64,000 nucleotides of DNA from Kineosporia succinea (GTDB lineage: Bacteria > Actinomycetota > Actinomycetes > Actinomycetales > Kineosporiaceae). The notes under the pieces are model-generated. The model worked only from the letters and a program-made list of their open reading frames with translations, did no database searches and was not told where the DNA came from. Below are positions 53,268 through 62,671 of the stretch, one piece after another. Location: assembly GCF_030811555.1 (NCBI RefSeq), contig NZ_JAUSQZ010000001.1, forward strand, positions 3,097,241 to 3,161,240, written 5' to 3'. Position numbers and translations under genes: made by a program. Each line of letters begins with the position of its first letter. Position 1 is the first letter of the stretch.

Positions 53268-53951
53268 TCAGACCTGCTCGGCCGGCTCACCGTGGGCCGC
53301 GGAGTGGTCGCCGGTGACCAGGAAGACCACCCGGCGGCAGACGCCCACGGCGTGGTCGCCGTAGCGCTCGTAGTAGCGGCTCAGCAGGGTGATGTCGACG
53401 GCCGTCTCGACGCCGTGGGCCCAGTCGGGGGCCAGCAGCTTGCCGAACAGGTCGCGGTGGATGCGGTCCATCGCGTCGTCGTCGGCCTCGAGCTCCTCGG
53501 CCGACTTGATGTCGCGGCTGGCGATGATCGAGCCGGTCTTGATCACCAGTCGCTCGGCGATGTGACCCATCTCGACGATGTCGGCGCGCAGTTCGGCCGG
53601 CACCGCGGAGTTCGGGTAGCGCAGCCGGGCCAGCTTGGCCACGTGCCGGGCCAGGTCGCCCATGCGCTCGAGGTCGGCGCTCATGCGCAGGGCGGCGATC
53701 AGGGTGCGCAGGTCGGTGGCCACCGGAGCCTGCCGGGCGATCAGCACCAGGGCCCGCTCTTCGAGGTCGTGGTGCAGCGCGTCGACCTGCTCGTCGGCGC
53801 CGATCACGCTCTCCGCGAGGGGGAGGTCGGCGTCGAGCAGGGCGGTGGTGGCCCGCGCCATCGCCGAACCCACCAGGCGGGTCATCTCGACCAGCTGGTC
53901 GTCGATCGACTGCAGGTCGGTCTCGAACTGCTCGCGGATCCCGCCGCTCAC
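53268..53951 (-). CDS. phoU: Phosphate-specific transport regulator PhoU
   Basis: PhoU links the Pst transporter to the phosphate two-component system and limits its activation when phosphate is plentiful. The 227-residue protein has two three-helix bundles, with the metal-binding-type segments ALRMSADLERMGDLARH and LSRYYERYGDHAVGV. The GTG at 53951 is chosen because a ggag site sits five bases before it; the longer start at 53981 has a weaker site. It is divergent from senX3-regX3, as is usual in actinobacteria, while pstSCAB lies about 28 kb away. Confidence 0.95.
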   Translation of the reverse strand: MSGGIREQFETDLQSIDDQLVEMTRLVGSAMARATTALLDADLPLAESVIGADEQVDALHHDLEERALVLIARQAPVATDLRTLIAALRMSADLERMGDLARHVAKLARLRYPNSAVPAELRADIVEMGHIAERLVIKTGSIIASRDIKSAEELEADDDAMDRIHRDLFGKLLAPDWAHGVETAVDITLLSRYYERYGDHAVGVCRRVVFLVTGDHSAAHGEPAEQV

Positions 53952-54085
53952 TGGAGCTCCCGGTTGTCTGGCTTCGGCCACGGCTGTCTCTCTTCACCTG
54001 TCGGGGCAGACGTCGTCACCGCGGGTGACGGTGCGACGGCGGATCGGGACTCACGCTCGCAGCGACCCATGAATAGATCCCCAGC

Positions 54086-54096
54086 TGAAGGTGAAC
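54086..54096 (-). promoter_or_regulatory. PHO-box-like element between phoU and senX3
   Basis: On the minus strand the bases read GTTCACCTTCA, an exact GTTCACC core of the Streptomyces PHO box. A weaker ATTCATGGGTC unit lies 22 bases further along in the same direction. The position between phoU and senX3-regX3 is where RegX3/PhoP autoregulation is expected. A single strong unit is weak evidence on its own. Confidence 0.4.
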
Positions 54097-54164
54097 AGGC
54101 GTCGAAGGGTTGAGCCGGTCAGACCTTCCGCCGCAAAACTGCCCGGCTATCAGCTTACGCTGAC

Positions 54165-55472
54165 ATGGTGAGCACGCCCCTGGCCTTTGCCATCGCCACC
54201 GGGATCGGCCTGGTCGTCGGGCTGGTCCTGGGCGTCCTGAGCGTTGCCGGGCGGGGCAGACGCGAGGAGCAGCAGGCGGTGACCCCGCTGCCCACCGGCC
54301 CGCTGCCCGAGGGTGCGGCCGACGTCCTCAACGTTCTCGCCTCCGCCTCGGTGGTGCTCGGCACCGACGGCCGCCTGATCAAGTCCAGCCCCGCGGCCCA
54401 CGCGTTCGGTCTGGTGCGTGGCCGCGAGCTGGTGCACGCCGAGCTGCGCGAGATGGCCGCCGAGGCGGGCACCCTCGGCCTGGTGCGCGAGCGCGAGCTG
54501 GAGCTGCCCCGCGGCCCGCTCGGCCGTGGCCGCCTGGTGGTCTACGCCCGCGTCGCCCCGCTGCGGCCCGACCTGGTGCTGGTGCTGGTCGAAGACCGCA
54601 CCGAGGCCAAGCGGGTCGAAGAGGTGCGGCGTGACTTCGTGGCCAACGTCAGCCACGAGCTCAAGACCCCGATCGGCGCTCTCAGCCTGCTGGCCGAGGC
54701 GGTGGCCGACGCCGCCGACGACGCCGACGCGGTGCGGCACTTCTCCGGTCAGATGTCCCGGGAGTCGACCCGCCTGACCAAGCTGGTGCAGGAGATCATC
54801 GACCTGTCCCGGCTCCAGGTGGCCGACGCCCTGCACCCGCCTGTGCCGGTCGGCATCGACGACGCGATCTCCGACGCGGTCGACCGCTGCTCGATGGCCT
54901 CGCGCAACAAGAACATCGAGGTGGTCGTCGGGGGCGACCACGGCGCGGTCGTCTACGGCGACCACAACCTCCTGGTCACGGCCATCCGCAACCTCGTCGA
55001 CAACGCGATCTCCTACTCCCCGGAGAACACCCGGGTCGGGGTCGGGGTGCGCCGCGTCGGCGGGATCTGCGAGATCGTGGTCAGCGACCAGGGCATCGGG
55101 ATCTCGGGCGCCGACCAGGACCGGATCTTCGAGCGCTTCTACCGGGTCGATCCGGCCCGCTCCCGGGTCACCGGGGGCACCGGCCTGGGGCTGAGCATCG
55201 TGAAGCACGTGGCGGCGAACCACGGCGGCGAGGTCATGCTGTGGAGCCGGCCCGGTCAGGGCTCGACCTTCACGCTGCGGCTGCCGGAGAGCGTGCAGCC
55301 CGCCTCGCACCCGGTGGTGGACGCCGATCACTCCACCACCGAGACCTGGGAGCCGCAGGCTCCCGCACCCGAGACCGCACCACTCCCGCCGGCCACCCCT
55401 GGTGCCGCCGGGACCGCTGAGAGAGGACTCCCGCAGGACGCGGGGTCCGCGCTGAAAGGAGCAACCCCGTGA
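54165..55472 (+). CDS. senX3: Phosphate-sensing histidine kinase SenX3 (PhoR)
   Basis: SenX3 is the membrane kinase of the phosphate two-component system. The 435-residue protein has N-terminal hydrophobic segments (about residues 4-28), a PAS-like domain (DVLNVLASASVVLGTDG), and a HisKA domain with the phospho-accepting His in NVSHELKTPIGA. A HATPase domain follows, with NLVDNAISYSPEN, DQGIGI and GTGLGLSIVKHV. The C-terminal 50 residues are Pro/Glu/Ala-rich and disordered. No ribosome-binding site precedes ATG 54165, and a TAcgcT -10-like box lies at 54156-54161, so a leaderless GTG start at 54168 is possible. The stop overlaps regX3. Confidence 0.94.
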   Translation: MVSTPLAFAIATGIGLVVGLVLGVLSVAGRGRREEQQAVTPLPTGPLPEGAADVLNVLASASVVLGTDGRLIKSSPAAHAFGLVRGRELVHAELREMAAEAGTLGLVRERELELPRGPLGRGRLVVYARVAPLRPDLVLVLVEDRTEAKRVEEVRRDFVANVSHELKTPIGALSLLAEAVADAADDADAVRHFSGQMSRESTRLTKLVQEIIDLSRLQVADALHPPVPVGIDDAISDAVDRCSMASRNKNIEVVVGGDHGAVVYGDHNLLVTAIRNLVDNAISYSPENTRVGVGVRRVGGICEIVVSDQGIGISGADQDRIFERFYRVDPARSRVTGGTGLGLSIVKHVAANHGGEVMLWSRPGQGSTFTLRLPESVQPASHPVVDADHSTTETWEPQAPAPETAPLPPATPGAAGTAERGLPQDAGSALKGATP

Positions 55473-56149
55473 CCCGCATCCTGGTGGTGGAGGACGAGGA
55501 GTCGATCAGCGACCCGCTGTCCTACCTCCTGCGCCGAGAGGGCTACGAGGTCGCAGTGGCCGGCGACGGTCCGGCCGCCCTGGACGAGTTCGACCGCAAT
55601 GGCGCCGACCTGGTCCTGCTCGACCTGATGCTCCCCGACCTGCCCGGCACCGAGGTCTGCCGCCAGCTGCGCGTGCGCAGCAAGGTGCCGGTGATCATGC
55701 TGACCGCCAAGGACAGCGAGATCGACAAGGTGGTCGGGCTCGAGCTCGGCGCCGACGACTACGTGACCAAGCCCTACTCGTCCCGTGAGCTCGTCGCCCG
55801 GATCCGGGCCGTGCTGCGCCGCGGCACCGAGCCGGACGCGGTCGAGGGCGCCACGGTCGAGGCCGGCCCGGTCCGGATGGACGTGGAGCGGCACGTGGTG
55901 ACGGTCAACGGCGACGCCGTGCCGATGCCGCTGAAGGAGTTCGAGCTGCTCGAGCTGCTGCTGCGCAACGCCGGCCGGGTGCTGACCCGGATGCAGCTGA
56001 TCGACCGGGTCTGGGGTTCCGACTACGTCGGCGACACCAAGACCCTCGACGTCCACGTGAAGCGCCTGCGCGGCAAGCTGGAGCCCGACCCGGCCAGCCC
56101 CCGCTACCTGGTCACCGTGCGCGGCCTGGGCTACAAGTTCGAGGCCTGA
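55469..56149 (+). CDS. regX3: Phosphate response regulator RegX3 (PhoP)
   Basis: The 226-residue OmpR-family regulator has a receiver domain with the phosphorylated Asp in LVLLDLMLPD, the conserved Lys in YVTKPYSSRE, and a winged helix (MPLKEFELLELLLRN, LDVHVKRLRGKLE). It is expected to activate pstSCAB and other phosphate-starvation genes through PHO-box-like repeats. The GTG at 55469 overlaps the kinase stop by four bases (GTGA). A terminator follows directly. Confidence 0.96.
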   Translation: MTRILVVEDEESISDPLSYLLRREGYEVAVAGDGPAALDEFDRNGADLVLLDLMLPDLPGTEVCRQLRVRSKVPVIMLTAKDSEIDKVVGLELGADDYVTKPYSSRELVARIRAVLRRGTEPDAVEGATVEAGPVRMDVERHVVTVNGDAVPMPLKEFELLELLLRNAGRVLTRMQLIDRVWGSDYVGDTKTLDVHVKRLRGKLEPDPASPRYLVTVRGLGYKFEA

Positions 56150-56162
56150 TCACGGACACGCG

Positions 56163-56195
56163 GAAGGGCGGCTCCCCCACCGGGAGCCGCCCTTC
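56163..56195. terminator. Terminator between regX3 and lipoprotein gene
   Basis: A perfect 14-bp stem (56163-56176 and 56182-56195) with a five-base loop lies between these convergent genes. No strong T tract flanks it. Confidence 0.75.
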
Positions 56196-56230
56196 TGCGT
56201 GTGACCGGGGCTTGCTTGCCCGAGCCGGCC

Positions 56231-56890
56231 TCAGTTGGCGGTCTCGGACTCCTCGACGGCCGGGCTGACCGAGGCGTCGGGCGAGGCCCCGGCGCCGGTC
56301 GACTCGGTGGTCTCGCTGCTGCCGCTGTTGTTGCCGTTGCCGTTGCCGTTGCGCGGACGGGTGGTCGCGCTCGGGCTGGGCTCGGCGGCCGGCGTGACGG
56401 TGGCGTAGTCGCCCTCGGGCAGGCGCACGGGCAGGCTCAGGTCGATGCGCCCGCCGTTCGTGGTCGACGCGGTGAGACCGGTGAGGGCCCCCGGGTCGAC
56501 GGCGAGCGAGCTGATCGAGACCGGGGTCTGGTTGGCGCCCGGGCCGAGCTGCACCGAGGATCCGGCGGGCACGGCGACGGTGGTCTGGCTGGGCTGACCG
56601 GTCTCGCCGACGGCGGCCTGCAGCTGCACCCGCGCGTCGGTGGTGCCGCGGTTGATCACGGAGCCGATGAGCTCGGCCTCGCCGCCCTTCTCGGCGCCGA
56701 TCACCATCAGGTTGCGCAGCAGGACGGTGCTGCTCCGGCCCTGACCGGGCAGGTCGGCGTCGATGCCGTCGGACGCCGGGTACGGGTCTTTGATGACGGC
56801 GGGGTTCAGGACCGAGCAGCCGGCCAGACCGAGGGCCAGGACGCTGGTGGCAAGGGCGGTCTTGGCGGCTAGAACACGGGTGCGCTTCAC
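56231..56890 (-). CDS. Lipoprotein, unknown function
   Basis: The 219-residue precursor has a lipoprotein signal peptide (MKRTRVLAAKTALATS) with lipobox LAGC. The mature part has a beta-rich domain of about 140 residues (LLRNLMVIGAEKGGEAELIGSVINRG in two strands) that resembles a copper-chaperone-like or immunoglobulin-type fold. A Ser/Thr/Gly/Asn-rich tail ends the protein. The GTG at 56890 follows an aggagg site. It is divergent from carD with a 400-base spacer. Confidence 0.75.
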   Translation of the reverse strand: MKRTRVLAAKTALATSVLALGLAGCSVLNPAVIKDPYPASDGIDADLPGQGRSSTVLLRNLMVIGAEKGGEAELIGSVINRGTTDARVQLQAAVGETGQPSQTTVAVPAGSSVQLGPGANQTPVSISSLAVDPGALTGLTASTTNGGRIDLSLPVRLPEGDYATVTPAAEPSPSATTRPRNGNGNGNNSGSSETTESTGAGASPDASVSPAVEESETAN

Positions 56891-57292
56891 GGCGCTGGCC
56901 TCCTGCGGATTCGAAAAGTGCGGTCGCAGCCTATCGGGCGCCCGGCGGACACTTGAGGCACCCCACGCCGCTGGGACATGCCGTCTGTGCGCGGGCGGGC
57001 GGCAGGGCTGCACCCTTGCTGCATCGGCGCCCGGAGGGCCGGGGAAAAGCGCCTCGACGGGTTGGCCGTGCAGCCCCTGTGAGGGCCTCGTGCCGGCGTG
57101 CTGTGCGCCGCCCTGCGGCCGCCGTCCGGGGCCGGGATGAACCCAGCGTGACCGCTCGAAACCACGCTGTGTTGCATCTTTTCATCACGTCGTATCGTTG
57201 CTATGCCTCTGACCTGCGAAAATACTGAAGATCCTCTGGTCCCTCCCTAGCTGGACGTGGTAGTCTGTATTCGGGAAAGGGGATACTTACAC
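56891..57292. other. Divergent spacer between lipoprotein gene and carD
   Basis: The left two thirds are GC-rich without a supported gene. The right third (about 57170-57292) is AT-richer and should contain the carD promoter: candidate -10 boxes include tagtct at 57261-57266 and aaatact near 57222. A gaaagggga ribosome-binding site precedes carD. Confidence 0.5.
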
Positions 57293-57775
57293 ATGGCTTT
57301 CACGGTCGGCGAGACTGTCGTTTACCCCCATCACGGGGCGGCACTCATCGAGGAGATCAAGACCCGCACTATTAAAGGCGAGGAGCGTCAGTACCTCGTC
57401 CTGAAGGTTGCACAGGGAGATCTGACCATCGAGGTGCCGGCGATGAATGTCGACCTCGTCGGTGTTCGCGATGTCGTGGGCCAGGAGGGCCTCGACAAGG
57501 TGTTCGAGGTGCTGCGCGCCCCCTACGCCGAGGAGCCCACCAACTGGTCCCGCCGGTACAAGGCCAACCTGGAGAAGCTCGCCTCCGGTGACGTCGTCCG
57601 GGTCGCCGAGGTCGTGCGTGACCTCTGGCGCCGTGACCAGGATCGTGGCCTTTCCGCAGGTGAGAAGCGCATGCTGGCCAAGGCGCGGCAGATCCTGGTC
57701 TCCGAGCTGGCGCTGGCCGAGCACACCAACGAAGACAAGGCCGAGGCCCTGCTCAACGAGGTCCTGGCTTCCTGA
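57293..57775 (+). CDS. carD: CarD-family RNA polymerase-binding regulator
   Basis: CarD binds the RNA polymerase beta subunit and stabilises open promoter complexes, notably at rRNA promoters. The 160-residue protein has the N-terminal RNA-polymerase interaction domain ([20 protein letters not shown]) and a helical C-terminal DNA-binding domain with the [17 protein letters not shown] segment including the conserved tryptophan. The ATG at 57293 follows a gaaagggga site. It precedes the isoprenoid genes, as in other actinobacteria. Confidence 0.96.
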   Translation: MAFTVGETVVYPHHGAALIEEIKTRTIKGEERQYLVLKVAQGDLTIEVPAMNVDLVGVRDVVGQEGLDKVFEVLRAPYAEEPTNWSRRYKANLEKLASGDVVRVAEVVRDLWRRDQDRGLSAGEKRMLAKARQILVSELALAEHTNEDKAEALLNEVLAS

Positions 57776-57941
57776 ACCACCCGGCCGCCCGCCTGGCGGT
57801 GGCCACCTTCCCCGGTCCTGGTGCCGGGTGGGGATCTTCGTAAGACCTGAACCGGCGTCATCGCCGAAATCGGATCATGTGGTTCTTCGGAATCCGCGTG
57901 ACGATCTTCTGCAGATGGCGCCGGTTTTCTTTTGTGGCATT

Positions 57942-58000
57942 TCCGGAGCCGGTTTCGGCCGTACGGGTAAATCATCCGTACCGCCGAAACCGGCTCCGGA
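57942..58000. repeat. 25-bp inverted repeat after carD
   Basis: Two 25-base arms (57942-57966 and 57976-58000) match with one mismatch across a nine-base loop. The element lies 166 bases after carD in a 320-base spacer with no other gene. It could be a terminator or a palindromic repeat element. Confidence 0.75.
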
Positions 58001-58095
58001 GATCCGTCCGGGTGAATGATCGGGAAAAGCGTTCCGAATCCCGGCCGGATGTGTTGGCGGGCGATCATGAACGACGGAATTCGGATGGGGAGAGC

Positions 58096-58542
58096 GTGGA
58101 GTCCACGGCATTTGTCGCGGTGATCCGGACGGACGAGGTGCCCGCTCACGAGCGGTCCGGGCTGAGCGGGGCGGGGGCGCTCGCCGTGCTCACCCTGCCT
58201 GAGCTGGCAGCCTGTGCCGAGCCCGACGACCGGGTGGTGGTGCTCGCCGATCCGGGGCAGAGCGCGCGGATGGGGGCCGTGATCCGCGCGGTGGAGGGGC
58301 TGCACGGTGTGGTCGTCGCCAGTGTGCGGCCGGTCACCGACACCCTCAAGCGGGTGAACGAGGACGGCGCCCTGACCGGCACGGCCGACCGCGAGCACCA
58401 CCGGTTCGTGACACTTCCGGTCGCCACCCGGCTCGGTCTGCTGCGCGACGCGGTGCGGCGCGAGCCCGGGGCCCGCACGACGGGGGAGATCCTGGCCGCG
58501 GTCGTGGCCGGCGGGGCGACGGTGGTGGCGAGCGCGGGTTGA
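58096..58542 (+). CDS. Short IspD-like protein lacking the nucleotide-binding motif
   Basis: The 148-residue protein resembles the cytidylyltransferase fold of IspD in its second half: RVVVLADPGQSARMG, SVRPVTDTLKRVNEDG and a DREHHRFVTLPVATRLGLL stretch parallel the IspD VKDTLK and DRxxLxxxxTPQ regions. The N-terminal glycine-rich CTP-binding loop of IspD (GGSGTR) is absent. A ggggagag site precedes the GTG at 58096, and codon use is normal, so it looks like a maintained gene. The true ispD lies 190 bases downstream on the other strand. It may be a non-catalytic paralogue; its function is unknown. Confidence 0.65.
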   Translation: MESTAFVAVIRTDEVPAHERSGLSGAGALAVLTLPELAACAEPDDRVVVLADPGQSARMGAVIRAVEGLHGVVVASVRPVTDTLKRVNEDGALTGTADREHHRFVTLPVATRLGLLRDAVRREPGARTTGEILAAVVAGGATVVASAG

Positions 58543-58569
58543 CCGCCGTTCCCGGGCCTCACGGCTTTC

Positions 58570-58665
58570 CGGGCACACGGCTCGTCGGGCACACGGCTCG
58601 TCGGGCACACGGCTCGTCGGGCACACCGCTCGTCGGGCACACCGCTCCCCGGGCATCGCCGCGCT
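58570..58665. repeat. 16-bp tandem repeat, about six copies, between convergent genes
   Basis: Five clear units of cgggcacacggctcgt (58570-58649) and a sixth degenerate unit (58650-58665) form a tandem array between the IspD-like gene and ispD. The first three copies are identical. Confidence 0.9.
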
Positions 58666-58729
58666 CACGGCTCTCCCGGGCTTACGGCTCCGAGGGTTTC
58701 ACCGCTGCCGGGCCGGGCGGTGCTCGGGC

Positions 58730-59470
58730 TCAGGTGCTGAGCAGGGCCTCGGCGCGCGACATGTCTTCGGCGAACGTCACCTTCAGGTTCTGCGGGCTGC
58801 CCGGCACCGCGACGACGGTGACGCCCGCGCGGCCCTCCAGCGCGGCCGAGGTGTCGGTGCCCTCGGTGCCGTCGCGCAGCGCCTGGGCGTAGGCCTCGAG
58901 CAGCGGGGTGGCCCGGAACGCCTGGGGCGTCTGCACCCGGTGCAGGAACTCCCCGGCCGGCGGTGGGGTCAGCCGGCCCGCCTCGTCCACCGCCCAGGCC
59001 TCGCTCTCGGGCAGGGTGGGCACGGCGCCACCGTGGGCCGCCGCGGTCTGGATCACGGTCTGCAGCAGCTGCGGGCCGGCCAGCGGACGGGCGCCGTCGT
59101 GGATCGCCACCACCTGCAGCGAACCGGCGCAGATCGGCCAGGACAGGTGGTCGAGCGCGTTCTGCTCCGACCCGTGCCGGGTCACGCCGCCGTGGATGAT
59201 CTCGACCGGCAGCCGGATCCCCGCGGCCTCCACCGCCTCCCGGGCGACGGACTCGTCCTGCGGGCGGATCACCAGCACCACGCGGCCGACCTCGGGCACG
59301 GCGTCGGCCCAGGACAGCGACCAGGACACCACCGGACGGCCACCGAGCGGCAGGTAGACCTTGTTCTGCCCGGTACCCACCCGGGTGCCGCTGCCACCGG
59401 CCAGGACCACGAAGGCCGCAGCGCCGGGTCGGCAGGTCTGCCCGTCGGAAGGGGGAGCCGGAACAGTCAC
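58730..59470 (-). CDS. ispD: 2-C-methyl-D-erythritol 4-phosphate cytidylyltransferase IspD
   Basis: IspD transfers CMP to methylerythritol phosphate in the MEP isoprenoid pathway. The 246-residue protein has the CTP-binding loop VVLAGGSGTRVG, then NKVYLPLGGRPVV, the catalytic AIHDGARPL segment and RVQTPQAF. The GTG at 59470 is preceded by ggggaa, with a tataga -10-like box a few bases further upstream. It is divergent from ispF, the next-but-one enzyme in the pathway. Confidence 0.95.
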   Translation of the reverse strand: MTVPAPPSDGQTCRPGAAAFVVLAGGSGTRVGTGQNKVYLPLGGRPVVSWSLSWADAVPEVGRVVLVIRPQDESVAREAVEAAGIRLPVEIIHGGVTRHGSEQNALDHLSWPICAGSLQVVAIHDGARPLAGPQLLQTVIQTAAAHGGAVPTLPESEAWAVDEAGRLTPPPAGEFLHRVQTPQAFRATPLLEAYAQALRDGTEGTDTSAALEGRAGVTVVAVPGSPQNLKVTFAEDMSRAEALLST

Positions 59471-59640
59471 GATTCCCCATTCTATAGGCCTGGCCAGTGG
59501 ATCATTGCCTCCTGCGGGCCACCCGGTGCGCACCTCGGCGTCGCCCCTCAGGGCGGTGGAGCCTGGCGAGGCCCGCACCGGGCGATTGCTCGCCCCGGCA
59601 CTGATTCACCGGCCAGGCCTTGTGGTCCAGACTTGCCACC

Positions 59641-60159
59641 GTGAGTGATCTTTCCGGCAACGACCGGTTCAGCCGCCTCCCCCGCACCGGGCTGGGCGTC
59701 GACGTGCACGGCTACGCCCCCGACGGCAGCGGGAGAACGCTCTGGCTGGCCGGGCTGGAGTGGCCGGGGGAGCGGGCCCTGGACGGCCACTCCGACGCCG
59801 ACGTGGCCGCCCACGCGGCCTGCGACGCCCTGCTGTCCGCCTCCGGCCTGGGCGACCTCGGCTCGAACTTCGGCACGGCGCAGCCGGAGTGGGCCGGGGC
59901 GGCCGGCACCACGCTGCTCGCCGAGACCGCCCGGCGACTGCGGGCCGAGGGGTGGGAGATCGGCAACGTGGCCGTGCAGGTGGTGGGCAACCGGCCCAAG
60001 CTCGGACCGCGGCGTGACGAGGCCCAGAAGGTGCTCTCCGAGGCCTGTGGAGCTCCGGTGACAGTTTCTGCCACGACGACCGACGGGCTGGGTCTGACCG
60101 GCCGCGGAGAGGGCGTGGCCGCCGTCGCGACGGCCCTCGTTCAAAAAGTAGTTGGGTGA
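59641..60159 (+). CDS. ispF: 2-C-methyl-D-erythritol 2,4-cyclodiphosphate synthase IspF
   Basis: IspF cyclises the CDP-methylerythritol phosphate intermediate of the MEP pathway. The 172-residue protein has the zinc-binding [10 protein letters not shown] and [11 protein letters not shown] motifs and the C-terminal [17 protein letters not shown]; the usual Glu of this last motif is Asp here. Compared with typical 155-160-residue members it has an N-terminal extension of about 15 residues. The GTG at 59641 is used without a clear ribosome-binding site. cysS follows after 18 bases. Confidence 0.94.
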   Translation: MSDLSGNDRFSRLPRTGLGVDVHGYAPDGSGRTLWLAGLEWPGERALDGHSDADVAAHAACDALLSASGLGDLGSNFGTAQPEWAGAAGTTLLAETARRLRAEGWEIGNVAVQVVGNRPKLGPRRDEAQKVLSEACGAPVTVSATTTDGLGLTGRGEGVAAVATALVQKVVG

Positions 60160-60177
60160 GACCGGTAACCTTGACAG

Positions 60178-61605
60178 GTGAGCCTCAGACTGTTTGATTC
60201 CGCGACCCGGCAGGTACGGGACTTCGTTCCCGTCGTCCCCGGCAAGGCGGGTATCTACGTCTGTGGTGCCACGCCGCAGAGTTCGCCCCACATCGGCCAC
60301 GTGCGGGCGCAGGTCAACTTCGACGTCCTGCGCCGCTGGCTCGAGCACCAGGGCCTGCAGGTGACCTTCGTCCGCAACGTCACCGACATCGACGACAAGA
60401 TCCTCGCGAAGTCGGCCGAGGCCGGGCGCGACTGGTGGGCCCACGCCTTCCGGTTCGAGCAGGAGTTCACCGCCGCCTACGACTCGCTCAACGTGCTGCG
60501 GCCCACCATCGAGCCGCGGGCCACGGGGCACGTCATCGAGATGGTCGAGCTGGTGCAGCGGCTGATCGACGCCGGTCACGCCTACGTCGCGGCCGACAAC
60601 TCGGGTGACGTGTACTTCGACGTGCGCTCCTTCCCGGAGTACGGGTCGCTGACGCGTCAGAAGGTCGACGACATGGAGGCCGCGGCCGACGCCGACCCGA
60701 ACGCCCGCAAGAAAGACCCGCGCGACTTCGCGCTCTGGAAGAGCGCCAAGCCGGGCGAGCCCGTCACCGCGTCCTGGCCCGCACCCTGGGGGCGCGGCCG
60801 GCCGGGCTGGCACCTGGAGTGCTCGGCGATGGCCACCCGCTACCTGGGGGCCGAGTTCGACATCCACGGCGGCGGTCTCGACCTGCGCTTCCCGCACCAC
60901 GAGAACGAGCTGGCGCAGTCCCGGGCCGCCGGCGACGGCTTCGCCCGGTACTGGCTGCACAACGCCTGGGTCACCATGTCCGGCGAGAAGATGAGCAAGT
61001 CGCTGGGCAACACCATGACGATCGCCACGCTGACCGAGAAGGTCCGGCCGGTGGTGCTGCGCTACGTGCTGGCCACGCCGCACTACCGCTCGAACATCGA
61101 GATCAGCCCGGACTCGCTGGCCGACGCCACGGCCGCCTACGAGCGCATCGAGAACTTCGTGCACCGGGCGGTCGAGCGGCTCGGCGGCCAGGGCACCACC
61201 GACGTCGTGCCCAAGGCGTTCGCCGAGGCCATGGACGACGACCTGGGCGTGCCCGCGGCCGTCGCGGTGCTGCACGACACCGTGCGCGAGGGCAACCGGG
61301 CGCTGGCCGAGAAAGATGCCACCGCCCTGCAGGAAGCGCTGTCGCACGTGCGCGGCATGACCGCCGTGCTCGGTCTCGACCCGCTCGAAGAGGCCTGGGC
61401 CACGGGCGGTTCCGAGGACGGTCGGCTCGCGGCCGCGCTCGACGTGCTGGTGCGGGCCGAGCTCGAGGCCCGCGCGACGGCGCGCAAGGAGAAGGATTTC
61501 GCCACCGCGGATGCCATTCGCAACCGGCTCACCGCAGCCGGGGTGGCAGTGGAAGACACGCCTGAGGGCGCTCGCTGGAGTCTGGAGGCCGAAAGTGGCC
61601 GGTAA
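60178..61605 (+). CDS. cysS: Cysteinyl-tRNA synthetase
   Basis: The 475-residue class I synthetase charges tRNA-Cys. The HIGH signature appears in [10 protein letters not shown] and the KMSKS loop as KMSKSLGN. Zinc-site residues include the Cys in VCGATPQ and the HLECSAM segment. [10 protein letters not shown] is the standard active-site strand. This is the protein-synthesis enzyme rather than the mycothiol ligase MshC, since it keeps the full anticodon-binding C-terminal part. The GTG start is at 60178, and the 3' end overlaps the SpoU-type methyltransferase gene by 11 bases. Confidence 0.96.
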   Translation: MSLRLFDSATRQVRDFVPVVPGKAGIYVCGATPQSSPHIGHVRAQVNFDVLRRWLEHQGLQVTFVRNVTDIDDKILAKSAEAGRDWWAHAFRFEQEFTAAYDSLNVLRPTIEPRATGHVIEMVELVQRLIDAGHAYVAADNSGDVYFDVRSFPEYGSLTRQKVDDMEAAADADPNARKKDPRDFALWKSAKPGEPVTASWPAPWGRGRPGWHLECSAMATRYLGAEFDIHGGGLDLRFPHHENELAQSRAAGDGFARYWLHNAWVTMSGEKMSKSLGNTMTIATLTEKVRPVVLRYVLATPHYRSNIEISPDSLADATAAYERIENFVHRAVERLGGQGTTDVVPKAFAEAMDDDLGVPAAVAVLHDTVREGNRALAEKDATALQEALSHVRGMTAVLGLDPLEEAWATGGSEDGRLAAALDVLVRAELEARATARKEKDFATADAIRNRLTAAGVAVEDTPEGARWSLEAESGR

Positions 61606-62599
61606 TTCGTCGCGTAAAGGGGCTACTCGCAACCCCGGTTCGAAGAAGGGTGCGACGGTAGGAACCGGCGGCCAGTCCCGTAAGCGCCTGGAGGGCAAGG
61701 GCCCCACGCCCAAGGCCGCCGACCGTGACTACCATCCCGCCGCCCGCCGGGCCAAGGCCGCGGCCAAGAACGCCATGAAGGCGTCGGGCAAGGGCACCGG
61801 GCGGCCCTCGTCCACCGGTGGCCGCTCGCAGCAGCGCCGCTCGTCGTCGTCCGCCAGTTCGGAGATGGTCGCCGGCCGCAACCCGGTGGTCGAGGCGCTG
61901 CGGGCCGGCGTGCCGGCCAAGGCGCTCTACGTGGCCACCGGCATCGACAACGACGACCGCGTCCGCGAGTCGCTGAAAACCGCCGCCGACGCCGGGCTTC
62001 CGCTGCTCGAGGCCTCGCGCACCGACCTCGACCGGCTCACCGGCGGGGCTGTGCACCAGGGCCTCGTGCTGCAGGTCCCGCCCTACGACTACGCGCACCC
62101 GAGCGATCTGCTCGAGCTCGCGGTCGACAGCGGAAGGCCGCCGCTGCTGGTGGTTCTCGACGGGGTGACCGACCCGCGCAACCTGGGTGCAGTCGTCCGT
62201 TCGGTGTCCGCGTTCGGTGGCCACGGCGTCATCGTGCCCGAGCGCAGGGCGGCCGGTATGACCGCCACCGCCTGGAAGACCTCGGCCGGGGCCGCTGCCC
62301 GCACCCCGGTCGCCCGAGTCGCCAACATCAACCGGGCGATCGAGTCACTCAAGGCCGCCGGGCTTTTCGTGGTCGGTCTGGACGCCGGCGGCGACGTCGA
62401 GCTGCCCGGCCTGGAGCTGGCCACCGGCCCGCTCGTGCTGATCGCCGGCGCCGAGGGCAAGGGCCTGTCCCGCCTGGTGCGCGAGAACTGCGACGCGATC
62501 GCCTCGATCCCGATGATCGGCGGCACCGAGTCGCTCAACGCCAGTGTGGCGATGGGCGTTTCGCTCTACGAGGTGTCGCGTCTGCGGGCGTCCCGGTAA
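61595..62599 (+). CDS. rlmB: SpoU/TrmH-family rRNA 2'-O-methyltransferase (RlmB-like)
   Basis: The 334-residue protein methylates 23S rRNA ribose in its characterised relatives. The first 90 residues are a basic Lys/Arg/Ser-rich extension common in actinobacterial members. An RNA-substrate-binding domain then starts at [15 protein letters not shown]. The SPOUT knot motifs are [26 protein letters not shown] and [15 protein letters not shown]. The GTG at 61595 has a ggagg site inside cysS. The target nucleotide (G2251 in E. coli RlmB) is inferred by family. Confidence 0.93.
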   Translation: MAGNSSRKGATRNPGSKKGATVGTGGQSRKRLEGKGPTPKAADRDYHPAARRAKAAAKNAMKASGKGTGRPSSTGGRSQQRRSSSSASSEMVAGRNPVVEALRAGVPAKALYVATGIDNDDRVRESLKTAADAGLPLLEASRTDLDRLTGGAVHQGLVLQVPPYDYAHPSDLLELAVDSGRPPLLVVLDGVTDPRNLGAVVRSVSAFGGHGVIVPERRAAGMTATAWKTSAGAAARTPVARVANINRAIESLKAAGLFVVGLDAGGDVELPGLELATGPLVLIAGAEGKGLSRLVRENCDAIASIPMIGGTESLNASVAMGVSLYEVSRLRASR

Positions 62600-62609
62600 A
62601 CCAGCAAAA

Positions 62610-62660
62610 CACCCATGGTGGACGTCCCGGTCGAGGTGACCGGAACGTCCACCATGGGTG
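62610..62660. terminator. Terminator between rlmB and DUF4032 gene
   Basis: A 16-bp perfect outer stem (62610-62625 with 62645-62660) encloses a 6-bp inner stem after one mismatch. It separates convergent genes and is followed on the minus strand by ttttgctgg. Confidence 0.85.
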
Positions 62661-62671
62661 CTGGGGGCTTT

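Noticed and set aside
58570-58665. CRISPR-like array
   Set aside because: The units are 16 bp and directly adjacent with no spacers, so it is a plain tandem repeat.
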